Below are positions 8,580-17,072 of a DNA stretch of 51,066 bases, piece after piece. The stretch is from Thermoguttaceae bacterium. GTDB lineage: Bacteria; Planctomycetota; Planctomycetia; Pirellulales; Thermoguttaceae. The notes below the pieces were generated by a model. That model made no database searches. It was not told the DNA's origin and worked only from the letters and a program-made list of their open reading frames with translations. The first letter of the stretch is position 1; each line of letters opens with the position of its first letter. Position numbers and translations under genes: made by a program. The DNA lies in contig JAFZAL010000041.1 in assembly GCA_017557195.1 (NCBI GenBank), forward strand, positions 1 to 51,066, given 5' to 3'.

Positions 8580-9086
8580 TCACGAACGCTCTTCCCCAAA
8601 AACAAGGCGTTCCAGCACAATTTGAATTTCGTCCTGACGCGGAAGCGGGATGTCTACGATCTCTATCGTATACGACTCGTTTCTACGAGGACAATATACT
8701 TTCATAAACGCCGACTGATCAATGTCGTCTGAGAAATCAAGGGAATCGTCCTCCTTGAACAGACGTCGGCGAATCAGCAGCAGCGTCATAACAAAGAGCA
8801 TATCCGCCTGAGTCGGGTCGTCACGCAGTTTATCAAAGAATTCCAACAGCTGCTCGTTCGTTGCCGGTTTAGATCCGACTTCTTCTTCCAAAGGCGGAAT
8901 TTCACATCGCCAGCAGGCGTAAGCGTCTGCCGGACGTCCATGCCACGCTTCGCGAGAATAGTCCTTTCGAATCAGATAGGACTTTTTCTCGTCAAAAAAA
9001 AGAGCGCTAAAGAACGTCTCGCCAGGCTGAAACGCCTTCCCGGTTTGACAACAACAGCGCGCGGCAGGTTTGATTGAGTAATCCAT
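8580..9086 (-). CDS. Conserved-looking protein of unknown function, 168 aa
   Basis: A soluble protein with no signal peptide or membrane segment. The N-terminus has CCCQTGKAFQPGETFFSALF, a Cys-x-x-Thr-Gly pattern reminiscent of a small zinc-binding or treble-clef start. It continues IRKDYSREAWHGRP and CWRCEIPP, with another Cys pair. The rest is acidic and helical (LLEFFDKLRDDP; FVMTLLLIRRRL), ending in strand-like sequence. The pattern is reminiscent of uncharacterised planctomycete proteins, but I recognise no named family and assign no function. It lies downstream of the DegT gene on the same strand, separated by a heptamer array. ATG at 9084-9086 is used; no Shine-Dalgarno sequence is seen. 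Confidence 0.7.
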   Translation of the reverse strand: MDYSIKPAARCCCQTGKAFQPGETFFSALFFDEKKSYLIRKDYSREAWHGRPADAYACWRCEIPPLEEEVGSKPATNEQLLEFFDKLRDDPTQADMLFVMTLLLIRRRLFKEDDSLDFSDDIDQSAFMKVYCPRRNESYTIEIVDIPLPRQDEIQIVLERLVFGEERS

Positions 9087-9087
9087 T

Positions 9088-9172
9088 AGTTAAAAGTGGT
9101 AAGTGATAAGTTGTAAGTGGTTAGTGAGACGCTTGCGTCCTTACCACTAACCACTAACCACTTTTGACTTAT
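9088..9172. repeat. Palindromic heptamer array A (GTGGTTA type)
   Basis: The left arm (about 9088-9128) consists of GTGGTAA/GTGGTTA-like units, then the core acgcttgcgtcc (9129-9140), then a right arm of complementary units (ttaccactaaccactaacca from 9141). The arms can fold into a long imperfect hairpin around the core. The array fills almost the whole gap between two minus-strand genes and ends 2 bp before the stop codon of the DegT gene. Confidence 0.85.
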
Positions 9173-9173
9173 C

Positions 9174-10313
9174 TCAGTTAAAGAATTTAGCAATGCAGTT
9201 TACAACCACCTGCTGTTCTTCCTCGGTCAAGCCGGGGAAGTTCGGCAGCGCGAGGACTTCCGTTCCCGCTTTGTCGGTTTCGGGAAGGTTGTCCCAATGC
9301 AGCCCCTTGTTAACAAAGCATGGCTGTTTATGAATTCCAAAGGGATAATAAATATCCGACCCGATTTGATTCTCGGTCATGAACGCTCGCAAGGCGTCAC
9401 GCTTGCCGTCGGGAACGCGAATAACGTACTGATTCCAAACGTGGCGACCAGGATGAACCTGTTTGGGCAAGGTCAATATCTTATCCAGACCAGCTGCAGC
9501 GAACAGTTCTCCGTAAACCTTGGCGTTGTTCTGACGCATGCTTATCCACGTATCCAGATGGGGAAATTTAACGTTGAGCACAGCGCCCTGGAAAGCGTCC
9601 AGACGTCCGTTAATTCCCAGGATTTGATGGTAATACCGCGGCTTCATGCCGTGAACGCGAAGCATAGTTACCTTTTCCGCTAACGCATCGTCATTGGTAA
9701 TGACCATGCCGCCGTCCCCGGCTGCGCCGAGATTTTTAGTCGGATAGAAGCTCAAGCAGCCAAAAGTTCCCATCGAACAAACGCGTTTATCTTCCCATTG
9801 AGCGCCGATTGACTGAGCCGAGTCTTCCACAATCGGAATATTGAATTCCTTGGAAATTGCCGTCAGCGAAGTCATGTCGGCGCTTTGTCCGTAAAGGTGA
9901 ACCGGGATAATCGCTTTGGTTTTTTCTGTAATCAAGCTGCGAACGCTTGCCGGATCAATGCAGTAAGAATCCGGAAGGATGTCGGCGAACTTGAGCGTCG
10001 CGCCGAGTCGAGCCGCCGACCCAGCCGTTGCGAAAAATGTAAAACTGGGCAAAATAACTTCGTCGCCCGGTTTGATATCCAAAGCCATCAGAGCCAGCAG
10101 AAGAGCGTCGGTGCCGGAGGCGCAAGCGATTCCATGTTTTGCCTGACAGTAAGCGCTTATGGTTTCTTCACACTTCTGAATTTCCGGTCCCAATATATAT
10201 ATCCCGCTTTCGACGATTTTCTCTAAAGCGGCCTTCATCTCGTCGTGGAGGGTTCTTTCCGCACGTTTAAGGTCCAGCAGCGGAACTCTGGTTGGCAAGG
10301 AGCTGGCGGTCAT
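9174..10313 (-). CDS. DegT/DnrJ/EryC1/StrS-family sugar aminotransferase
   Basis: A 379-residue PLP-dependent enzyme when started at ATG 10311-10313. An in-frame start 33 codons upstream exists, but the extra sequence (MTTVRRSYNKQRPALTACLQ...) does not look conserved, while VPLLDLKRAE is the usual family start. Seen: VESGIYILGPEIQ, the ACASGTDALLLAL phosphate-binding region, the GDEVILPSFTFFAT loop, EDSAQSIGA, and SFYPTKNLGAAGDGG with Lys193 as the Schiff-base lysine. Family members transfer an amino group from glutamate to a keto-sugar nucleotide, making amino sugars for surface polysaccharide or glycolipid. The sugar cannot be told from sequence, and no other sugar-nucleotide gene lies nearby. 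Confidence 0.92.
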   Translation of the reverse strand: MTASSLPTRVPLLDLKRAERTLHDEMKAALEKIVESGIYILGPEIQKCEETISAYCQAKHGIACASGTDALLLALMALDIKPGDEVILPSFTFFATAGSAARLGATLKFADILPDSYCIDPASVRSLITEKTKAIIPVHLYGQSADMTSLTAISKEFNIPIVEDSAQSIGAQWEDKRVCSMGTFGCLSFYPTKNLGAAGDGGMVITNDDALAEKVTMLRVHGMKPRYYHQILGINGRLDAFQGAVLNVKFPHLDTWISMRQNNAKVYGELFAAAGLDKILTLPKQVHPGRHVWNQYVIRVPDGKRDALRAFMTENQIGSDIYYPFGIHKQPCFVNKGLHWDNLPETDKAGTEVLALPNFPGLTEEEQQVVVNCIAKFFN

Positions 10314-10473
10314 GATTGACTTTCTGATTATTTTTGGTATATTAAACAATAACTGTAGACAGGCTGTCAAAGCTGGTCGTTGCTTATTATATGAACGACG
10401 AACCGTTGTCAACAGCGAACAAGTTTAAATTAGTATTTTTTTATCTTTTTGTCAATAGGAAACAGGAATCATT

Positions 10474-11142
10474 ATGAGCTTTCTTAAGAAACTCTTTCGT
10501 TATTTGCTCACAGGAACGTTTTTCCTTCTGCCGTTCGCAATTACCGTAGGAGCTCTCGCCTGGTTAGGGCGTTTCATTGCCAAATACCTTGGACCACAAA
10601 CTCTTATCGGAAAAGGGCTGAGCAATATTGGCTTTTTCTCTTTCCAAACGGATTACCCGTTGTTATCCTATGTAATCGGCTTGCTGATTGTCCTGGCAAT
10701 CATTGTTGCGATTGGGTGGATCATTGAAAGACGCTGGGTTAAAACAATTGTTGATTTTATCAACGAGTTAATCAAGAAAATTCCAGCGATTGGAACGATC
10801 TATAGTTCTACACAGCAGTTGGTTAAGATGTTTGACAATTCCAGCGCCGTTAAAAAAATGACGCCTGTTTTCTGTCGTTTTGGATCGACGTTGATTTTGA
10901 CCCTCATGCCAACTTCTGACAAATTCGTTATCGAAGGCAAAACCTTTTGCTCGGTAATTATTCCAACTGCTCCCTTCCCTGTCGGCGGCGCAGTTTTGAT
11001 GGTTCCAGAAGAAGACATTGTTCCCTCAAATATGAAACTCGATCAGTTTTTGAGTTATTATGGAACAATGGGCGTTAACGGCAAGGAATTTATTCAAATC
11101 CTGAAAGAATCAGAATTTAACGATTCAGAAAACAAGGAATAA
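10474..11142 (+). CDS. DUF502 family inner-membrane protein
   Basis: A 222-residue membrane protein with two predicted helices: about 9-35 (LLTGTFFLLPFAITVGALAW) and 62-87 (LLSYVIGLLIVLAIIVAIGW). These are followed by IPAIGTIYSSTQQLVKMF and a soluble C-terminal half containing FVIEGKTFCSVIIPTAPFPV and GGAVLMVPEEDI. This order and length fit the DUF502 family, whose role is unknown. ATG at 10474 is preceded by a modest aggaa. It is divergent from the DegT gene, with 160 bp of AT-rich DNA between them, presumably holding both promoters. Confidence 0.85.
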   Translation: MSFLKKLFRYLLTGTFFLLPFAITVGALAWLGRFIAKYLGPQTLIGKGLSNIGFFSFQTDYPLLSYVIGLLIVLAIIVAIGWIIERRWVKTIVDFINELIKKIPAIGTIYSSTQQLVKMFDNSSAVKKMTPVFCRFGSTLILTLMPTSDKFVIEGKTFCSVIIPTAPFPVGGAVLMVPEEDIVPSNMKLDQFLSYYGTMGVNGKEFIQILKESEFNDSENKE

Positions 11143-11237
11143 ATTATAGAATTATTACAACGTTCAGACGTTTTACTTATTCCATTTTTTAAACTTAATA
11201 TTTAACGACGGGGGCTTTAAATTCTTCAAAATCTATA

Positions 11238-11296
11238 TATAATAGAGGGTATGTAGCATTCACTGCTTGGGAAACCTCAAAAGCGGGGGTTCCCAA
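11238..11296 (+). promoter_or_regulatory. TATAAT box and leader hairpin before the ABC operon
   Basis: TATAAT at 11238-11243 has no clear -35 partner. About 25 bp later an inverted repeat pairs ttgggaaacc (from about 11267) with ggttcccaa (ending at 11296), with one bulged base and an 11-base loop. The stem would fall in the 5' leader of the ABC transporter transcript. The rest of 11143-11349 shows nothing recognisable. Confidence 0.35.
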
Positions 11297-11349
11297 TGTC
11301 AGACGCAAAACGCTCAAAGCTTCCCTTTTTAATCAATTTTTTATCGAAC

Positions 11350-12282
11350 ATGGAAACTGAAGTCATTATCGAAACGCGCAACCTGACAAAAACGTATCGC
11401 GATTTTTGGGGACGACAAAAAGTCCGAGCGCTCTCCGCTTTGGATTTGAAAATATACAGAGGTGAAATCTTCGGTCTGCTGGGGCCAAACGGTTCCGGAA
11501 AAACCACGACAACCAAACTTTTGCTGGGCTTGCTCTTTCCGAGTTCCGGCGAAGCGTTAGTCTTCAACAATCCGGCTGACGACGTTGCGAAAAACGAGCG
11601 AATCGGCTATCTGCCGGAAGAGTCGTACTTGTATAAGTTTCTCAACGCAGAAGAAACGCTGGATTTTTATGGACGTCTGTTCCGTCTGCCGACCAACATT
11701 CGTCGTCAGCGCGTTCGCGACTTAATCGAGATGGTTGGTCTGGGTTGGGCTAAACGACGTCAACTTAAAGAATATTCAAAGGGCATGACCCGTCGAATCG
11801 GTTTGGCGCAGGCGTTGATCAACGACCCGGAACTGATTATCATGGACGAGCCGACTACAGGTCTTGACCCGATCGGATGTCGAGAGATGAAAGACCTCAT
11901 CCTTGAACTCAAACGTCAGGGAAAGACGATTCTCATGTGCTCGCACCTTTTGGCGGACGTTCAGGACGTCTGCGACCGAATCGGAATTCTGTATCAGGGC
12001 GAGCTCAAAGAAATGGGGCGCGTTTCCGATCTGCTTCAGGTTCGAGACGTTACCGACATTCAGACGACCAAACTTCCTCCGGAAGCCGAAGCGGAAATTC
12101 GTAAGGTTGTCGAACGTTTTGGCGGACAGGTCAAGTCGTACGGCGCGCCGTCCGCTTCGTTGGAAGAACTGTTCCTCAAAGTCGTGGAAGAAGGGAAAAC
12201 GCATCCTGGCAAACGCTATCAGGCAAACGACCAGGCGGACGCTCCCAATTCTCTCGACGCCAATCAGAAGAAGGAGGGTTAA
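11350..12282 (+). CDS. ABC transporter ATP-binding protein (ABC-2 export type)
   Basis: A 310-residue ATPase. Walker A is [18 protein letters not shown], the Q-loop region is [11 protein letters not shown], the signature is degenerate ([15 protein letters not shown]), Walker B is [13 protein letters not shown], and the H-loop is MCSHLLADV. It pairs with the permease that follows 3 bp later. The C-terminal extension is about 80 residues. A start at 11296 is possible and would add 18 residues ([18 protein letters not shown]), but ATG 11350 ([16 protein letters not shown]) matches the usual start of this family. NatA/CcmA-like exporters move varied substrates; the substrate here is unknown. Confidence 0.9.
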   Translation: METEVIIETRNLTKTYRDFWGRQKVRALSALDLKIYRGEIFGLLGPNGSGKTTTTKLLLGLLFPSSGEALVFNNPADDVAKNERIGYLPEESYLYKFLNAEETLDFYGRLFRLPTNIRRQRVRDLIEMVGLGWAKRRQLKEYSKGMTRRIGLAQALINDPELIIMDEPTTGLDPIGCREMKDLILELKRQGKTILMCSHLLADVQDVCDRIGILYQGELKEMGRVSDLLQVRDVTDIQTTKLPPEAEAEIRKVVERFGGQVKSYGAPSASLEELFLKVVEEGKTHPGKRYQANDQADAPNSLDANQKKEG

Positions 12283-12285
12283 TCC

Positions 12286-14196
12286 ATGGTATTGGAAACG
12301 CAATTTCCATCGGTAGGCGAATGGTTTCCATCAGCGGCGCTTGCCTGGGTTATCCGGATTGGAATCTTCTGTTTGATTGCCCTGGCTTTGGGATTCCTTA
12401 TTACCGGCGTTCGCATGGGGCCGAAACGTTCCTTGTCAATCGTCTGGAACGCTATCAAAAACGCCTTCGCAGACTTGGCGCATTTGTCGTTCAAAAGAAT
12501 TTTTGCTGTGGCGCTGCTGTCGTTCAAAGAGGCGATTCGGCGTAAAATCCTTATCGGATTTGTCGTCTTTATTATCGTTTTGCTCTTTGCCGGCATGTTC
12601 CTTGACACCCGCAGTCAAGACCCCGCCAGACTGTACATCAATTTTATTTTCTGGGTTAACAACGCCCTGATACTGCTTTTGGCTCTGTTTATCAGCTCCT
12701 TTAGCATTCCCAACGATTTTAAATACAAAACAATTTACACGCTGGCGACCAAACCGGTTCGCGCTGGGGAAATCATTCTCGGGCGCATTCTCGGATTCAC
12801 TCTTATGTGCACCGCGATGCTGTTGGTTATGGGAATTCTCAGTTACGGATTTGTCATCCGTTCTGTCGCTCATACACATAACCTGACGTCGGACGATTTG
12901 CGATTCGTCGCCACAACGCAGGAAGGCGCACAAGCCCTGGAAGGGAAAACGTCTACGGTTAAAGAACATTATCACTCTGTTTATTTGCCGCCGGAATTCC
13001 TCAAAGACCCGTCAGACAAAACCGTTATGACGGAGCCGACCAACGGGCACACTCACCAGATTACGCTTGTCGGTCAAGGAAAAGATCGTCAGTACAAGCT
13101 CTCTGGCGTGAAAAACATGTTTACCGCCCGAGTCCCGATTTACGGACGCCTTCGATTCCGGGACACCACTAATTTCGACGTCACAAAAGGCATTAACGTC
13201 GGCGACGAGTGGGAATACCGCAGCTTTATTCAAGGCAACTCGCCGGCGGCTCTGATTTGGAGATTCAACAACATCAAAGAGAGCTCTTTCCCGAACGGGC
13301 TTCCGGTCGAAATGACCCTCGGCGTGTTCCGCACTCATAAAGGCAACATTGAACGCGGCATTATGGGCGGCTTGGCTGTCCGCAATCCGGAAACCGGCTT
13401 GATGGTCGAAACGCACCTGTTTGAATCCGTTGAATTCAATACAAAGCGATTGCTCGTCCCGATTAAAATCAAGCCCGCCAGCAGACCCCAGGTTATTGCG
13501 TCCAAAACAAAACTGCCAAACGGAAACGTTATTTACGACATTCCTGAAAACAAGCTCAATCAGGCGTACGCTCAAAAAGCGGAATTCGACCTGTTCAAAG
13601 ACCTCGTCAGTTCAGACGGCAGCGTCGAGATTTGGGTTCGCTGTCTGGATCCGATGCAGTATTTCGGCGCCGCAGAGCCTGACCTGTACATTCGCGCCTA
13701 CGACGCTCCTTTTGCGCTCAACTTCGTAAAAGGATTCGCCTGCATCTGGCTGGAAATGTTCCTGATTATCGTTTACGGCGTTACGCTCAGCTCGCTGCTG
13801 TCCGCGCCGATTGCTATTTTGGGAACGATGTTCATCATGATTACAGGCGTTTTCCACCAATACGTGCTCAAGCTGGCAAACGGGCTGACCGAAGGCGGCG
13901 GCGTTCTGGAATCCATGTATCGTCTGCTTCGGCAGGACAACATGATTACAGAGCTGCCAGACAACGTTTTGGGCGACGTCATCAGCATGTCCGACCAGGC
14001 AATCAATTACGTTATTGGATTTGTCGGATGTCTGTCGCCGGACTTGAGTCTGTTCGCCAGTTCAGAATACGTTGCCAGCGGCTTTGACATTCCCTGGAAT
14101 TTAATGACCATTGACGCGCTGACGACTTTGGCGTTCCTGATTCCGCTTTGTATTGTGGGCTACCTTTGCATGAAACTCCGGGAGATTGCAGCATGA
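12286..14196 (+). CDS. ABC-2 type permease with large extracytoplasmic domain
   Basis: A 636-residue membrane protein. Hydrophobic segments lie near residues 20-45, 85-105 (ILIGFVVFIIVLLFAGMF), 120-140 (NALILLLALFISSF) and 165-190 (FTLMCTAMLLVMGILSYGFV). A hydrophilic block of about 280 residues follows. The C-terminal part has further segments (FLIIVYGVTLSSLL; IAILGTMFIMITGVFHQYVL; INYVIGFVGCL; LAFLIPLCIVGYLC). TLATKPVRAGEIILGRILGF between the second pair of helices is typical of ABC-2 permeases coupling to their ATPase. A perfect AGGAGG at 12272-12277, 8 bp before ATG 12286, is unusual in this window and fixes the start. Its stop overlaps the next start by 4 bases, so the three genes form one operon. 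Confidence 0.88.
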   Translation: MVLETQFPSVGEWFPSAALAWVIRIGIFCLIALALGFLITGVRMGPKRSLSIVWNAIKNAFADLAHLSFKRIFAVALLSFKEAIRRKILIGFVVFIIVLLFAGMFLDTRSQDPARLYINFIFWVNNALILLLALFISSFSIPNDFKYKTIYTLATKPVRAGEIILGRILGFTLMCTAMLLVMGILSYGFVIRSVAHTHNLTSDDLRFVATTQEGAQALEGKTSTVKEHYHSVYLPPEFLKDPSDKTVMTEPTNGHTHQITLVGQGKDRQYKLSGVKNMFTARVPIYGRLRFRDTTNFDVTKGINVGDEWEYRSFIQGNSPAALIWRFNNIKESSFPNGLPVEMTLGVFRTHKGNIERGIMGGLAVRNPETGLMVETHLFESVEFNTKRLLVPIKIKPASRPQVIASKTKLPNGNVIYDIPENKLNQAYAQKAEFDLFKDLVSSDGSVEIWVRCLDPMQYFGAAEPDLYIRAYDAPFALNFVKGFACIWLEMFLIIVYGVTLSSLLSAPIAILGTMFIMITGVFHQYVLKLANGLTEGGGVLESMYRLLRQDNMITELPDNVLGDVISMSDQAINYVIGFVGCLSPDLSLFASSEYVASGFDIPWNLMTIDALTTLAFLIPLCIVGYLCMKLREIAA

Positions 14197-15701
14197 ACAA
14201 AAACGCGTCTTTTAGAAGAAAAATCATATACGTTATCATTTTGGCGGTTTTGCTGTATCCGATGTTCCTTCTCAGCCAGCCTGCCAGTCCGGGTAAAGAC
14301 GGACAAGCCGGTTCGCCCGGCGGGAAGTTGGCTCAGTTAAGAACGCAGTACGGGCTGGACGAATCCGAGCTGGGCGACGTCGACATTATCGCTACGTCGT
14401 TTCGTCTGTTCGGGTTGACGCCCATTGCAGACACCATTCTTTGGAACGCCGCAAACAACTACAAAATGAAAAAAGACTGGATCAGCCTTTCCGCAACGCT
14501 CAAACAGCTGGCGCGACTAATGCCGCATTACGAATCCGTCTGGCGATTCCAGGGCTGGAACCTTGCCTACAACGTCTCGACGGAGTTCGACGATTATCGT
14601 CAGCGTTATCACTGGGTTATCGAGGGGCTGAAGTTCCTTGAAAACGGCGTCAAGATGAACAAAAAGTCGATCCGTTTAACCTGGGACGTCGCCTGGCACA
14701 CGTCGCAAAAGATCGGCAAGTCAGACGAACGCGTCCAGTTCAGACGTCTGTACAAAGCCGACGACGACCTCCATGGCTCTCGCCCCGTCGAGCTGCGAGA
14801 CTGCTGGCTGGTCGGGAAAGAATGGTATCACAAAGCCGAAGGCATTGTCGAGTCGGGCGTTCCGCTGGGGAAAATCAGCGAAGTGTTGTTCTACTCCAAC
14901 GCTCCGATGAACCAGATGAACTATTCAGACAATCTGGAAAAAGACGGCCGGTTTGACGAAAAAGTCGAACGCGAATGGAAAAAGGCGCAAGACGAATGGA
15001 CGGCGTTTGGCAACCGGGAAATTTCAACGTCCCGCGGGCTGATTATCAGACTCAACGACCAGGAATTTTTCGCCAATCAGGAAGAGCAGCTTACCAAAGA
15101 ACTGGAAGAGATTCAGCCCGGCTTGCGGGAAGAACTGACCCAGCAAAAGCGTCTAAAGCTCACGCCTGAACAGGCTGCCGCCTACGATAAAGACTGGGTT
15201 GACCGCAACGCGGAAGAAATCAACCTCGCCAACGAAGCGGAAGAGATTCTCCGAATCTCCAATACGGAGCTGGCTGAGCGGATGGCGGCGGACAGAATTG
15301 AACATGGCAAAGACGTCGCTGCCAAACTCGACAACGCCAAAGAGCAAAGCGTCTGGACGGACCGTTACCGCGACATTGTCAACTTCAAGTATTGGCGGCA
15401 TCGCGGCGCTTTTGAACAGCTCAAAGACGTCATCGAAGCGCGCCGGCTGCTCTACGAAGGCAAAAAAGCCTTCCAGCAGGGAGACTTGACCGTTTCAAAA
15501 CGAGATTACGATCAGGCGTTCGCGTTGATTAAAAAGTCCAAGGATCTGCCGCAATTTGCCGGTTTGGACGACGAAGACGCGTTCCAGCTCGACTTCAAAG
15601 CCGTCATGGAAACCTACCAGAAAATCCTCGAACAGCGCAACGAAACCCTCGGCGACGACTTTATCCTCCACGACTTGTGGGAAAAGGCGGGGACGCTGTA
15701 A
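14193..15701 (+). CDS. Membrane-anchored protein of the ABC operon, function unknown
   Basis: A 502-residue protein starting at ATG 14193, which overlaps the permease stop (ATGA). Residues 8-27 (FRRKIIYVIILAVLLYPMFL) form one N-terminal membrane anchor. The remainder is helical, charged and outside the membrane, with TPR-like helical stretches (FGLTPIADTILWNAANNYK; LSATLKQLARLMPHYESVWR) and Glu/Gln-rich helices around residues 290-420 (EEQLTKELEEIQPGLREELT). No catalytic motif was recognised. Translational coupling to the ATPase and permease suggests it works with that transporter, perhaps as an accessory scaffold; this is inference. Confidence 0.75.
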   Translation: MNKNASFRRKIIYVIILAVLLYPMFLLSQPASPGKDGQAGSPGGKLAQLRTQYGLDESELGDVDIIATSFRLFGLTPIADTILWNAANNYKMKKDWISLSATLKQLARLMPHYESVWRFQGWNLAYNVSTEFDDYRQRYHWVIEGLKFLENGVKMNKKSIRLTWDVAWHTSQKIGKSDERVQFRRLYKADDDLHGSRPVELRDCWLVGKEWYHKAEGIVESGVPLGKISEVLFYSNAPMNQMNYSDNLEKDGRFDEKVEREWKKAQDEWTAFGNREISTSRGLIIRLNDQEFFANQEEQLTKELEEIQPGLREELTQQKRLKLTPEQAAAYDKDWVDRNAEEINLANEAEEILRISNTELAERMAADRIEHGKDVAAKLDNAKEQSVWTDRYRDIVNFKYWRHRGAFEQLKDVIEARRLLYEGKKAFQQGDLTVSKRDYDQAFALIKKSKDLPQFAGLDDEDAFQLDFKAVMETYQKILEQRNETLGDDFILHDLWEKAGTL

Positions 15702-15714
15702 GTTACGAGATTAG

Positions 15715-15840
15715 AGTGCTTAGTGCATAGTGCATAGTGCCTAGTGCATAGTGCATAGTGCCTAATGCATAGTGCATAGTGAGATGAGCGCTTTGCGTCC
15801 TAAGCACTAAGCACTAAGCACTAAGTACTAAGTACTAATT
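15715..15840. repeat. Palindromic heptamer array B (GTGCATA type)
   Basis: The left arm (about 15715-15782) contains tandem tagtgca and tagtgcc units of 7 bp. The core is gcgctttgcgtcc (15788-15800). The right arm (15801-15840) has complementary gcactaa and gtactaa units. The unit differs from array A, but the arms remain mutually complementary and the core is related. It fills the gap between the ABC-operon protein and ribBA, both on the plus strand. Confidence 0.85.
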
Positions 15841-15861
15841 CCAAATTACGAATTCACCAAA

Positions 15862-17058
15862 ATGAAACTATCCACAATCGACCAAGCCGTTGACGCGTTA
15901 AAGCGCGGCGAACTGATAATCGTAATGGACGATGAAAATCGCGAAAACGAAGGCGATTTTATCGGTTCTGCAGAAGACATTACCCCGGAAAAAGTCAACT
16001 TCATGCTCAAGTTCGGGCGCGGACAGACCTGCGTCCCCATGCTTCCGGCTGACTGCGACAAACTGGAGCTGCCGCAGATGGTTCAAAACAACACCGCGCC
16101 CTTGGGAACGCAGTTTACCATTGCCGTCGACCATCGCGACGCCCGAACCGGAATTACCGCTCAGGAAAAGGCGATGACCATTAAAGCTCTGGCAGACCCG
16201 AAAACAAAAGTCAGCGACCTGGTTCGTCCCGGGCACATCTTCCCGCTCCGCGCCAAAGAAGGCGGCGTTTTGCGCCGCGCCGGGCACACCGAGGCGACCA
16301 TCGACCTGCTTCGCCTGGCGGGAAAACGCCCCTGCGGCGTCCTGATTGAAATTCTCGGCGACGACGGCAACCGCGCCACGCGCGACGACCTGCTCGCTCT
16401 TGCCGAACGGTTCAAACTGCAAATCATCACCATTGACGCGTTAATTAAATACCGCCGCGAACGCGAAAAACTCATTACGAGGGAAGCGGAAGCGTTCCTG
16501 CCGACCAAATTCGGCATGGGAAAAATCATGTCCTTTTCCGTCAAGTACGAAACGCAGGAGCCGATCGCGGTCGTCTTTGGCGATTTAAACTCCGTCGACG
16601 CGCCGCTGGTTCGACTGCATTCGTCCTGTTTCACCGGAGACATTCTCGGCTCGCTTCGCTGCGACTGCGGCGACCAGCTGCAGCGCTCGCTCCAAATGAT
16701 TTCCAAAGAGGGCGTCGGCGCGCTGATTTACTTGCCGCAGGAAGGGCGGGGCATCGGCCTGGCGGCGAAAATCAAGGCGTATCATCTTCAGGACGAGGGC
16801 ATGGACACCGTCGACGCGAACCTGGCGCTGGGCTACGCCGCCGACCTGCGCGACTACGGCATCGGACTGCAGATTCTCAAAGACCTCGGAATACACAAAA
16901 TCCGACTCTTAACCAACAACCCCAAAAAAGTCGACGCCTTTATCTACAGCAGCTTCGGCATTACCGTTCAAGACCAAATTCCCATCCACGGCCCCGTTAA
17001 CGAGTACAACAAAGCGTACCTCGAAACTAAACGTGACAGAATGGGACACTCGTTATAA
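15862..17058 (+). CDS. ribBA: RibBA: 3,4-dihydroxy-2-butanone-4-phosphate synthase / GTP cyclohydrolase II
   Basis: A 398-residue bifunctional riboflavin enzyme of standard length. Residues 1 to about 200 are DHBP synthase, which converts ribulose 5-phosphate to the butanone phosphate: DDENRENEGDF, the RPGHIFPLRAKEGGVLRRAG loop and GHTEATIDL are present. Residues about 205-398 are GTP cyclohydrolase II: SFSVKYET, zinc ligands in CFTGDILGSLRCDCGDQL (Cys near 256, 267 and 269), LPQEGRGIGL and RLLTNNPKK. Together they start both branches of riboflavin synthesis. No FMN riboswitch is seen upstream; the leader is the heptamer array. No Shine-Dalgarno sequence precedes ATG 15862. Confidence 0.96.
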   Translation: MKLSTIDQAVDALKRGELIIVMDDENRENEGDFIGSAEDITPEKVNFMLKFGRGQTCVPMLPADCDKLELPQMVQNNTAPLGTQFTIAVDHRDARTGITAQEKAMTIKALADPKTKVSDLVRPGHIFPLRAKEGGVLRRAGHTEATIDLLRLAGKRPCGVLIEILGDDGNRATRDDLLALAERFKLQIITIDALIKYRREREKLITREAEAFLPTKFGMGKIMSFSVKYETQEPIAVVFGDLNSVDAPLVRLHSSCFTGDILGSLRCDCGDQLQRSLQMISKEGVGALIYLPQEGRGIGLAAKIKAYHLQDEGMDTVDANLALGYAADLRDYGIGLQILKDLGIHKIRLLTNNPKKVDAFIYSSFGITVQDQIPIHGPVNEYNKAYLETKRDRMGHSL

Positions 17059-17072
17059 TTGGGAATTAATAA

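Noticed and set aside
15702..15861. Possible FMN riboswitch before ribBA
   Set aside because: The gap is fully occupied by the heptamer array; none of the conserved FMN-aptamer segments are visible.
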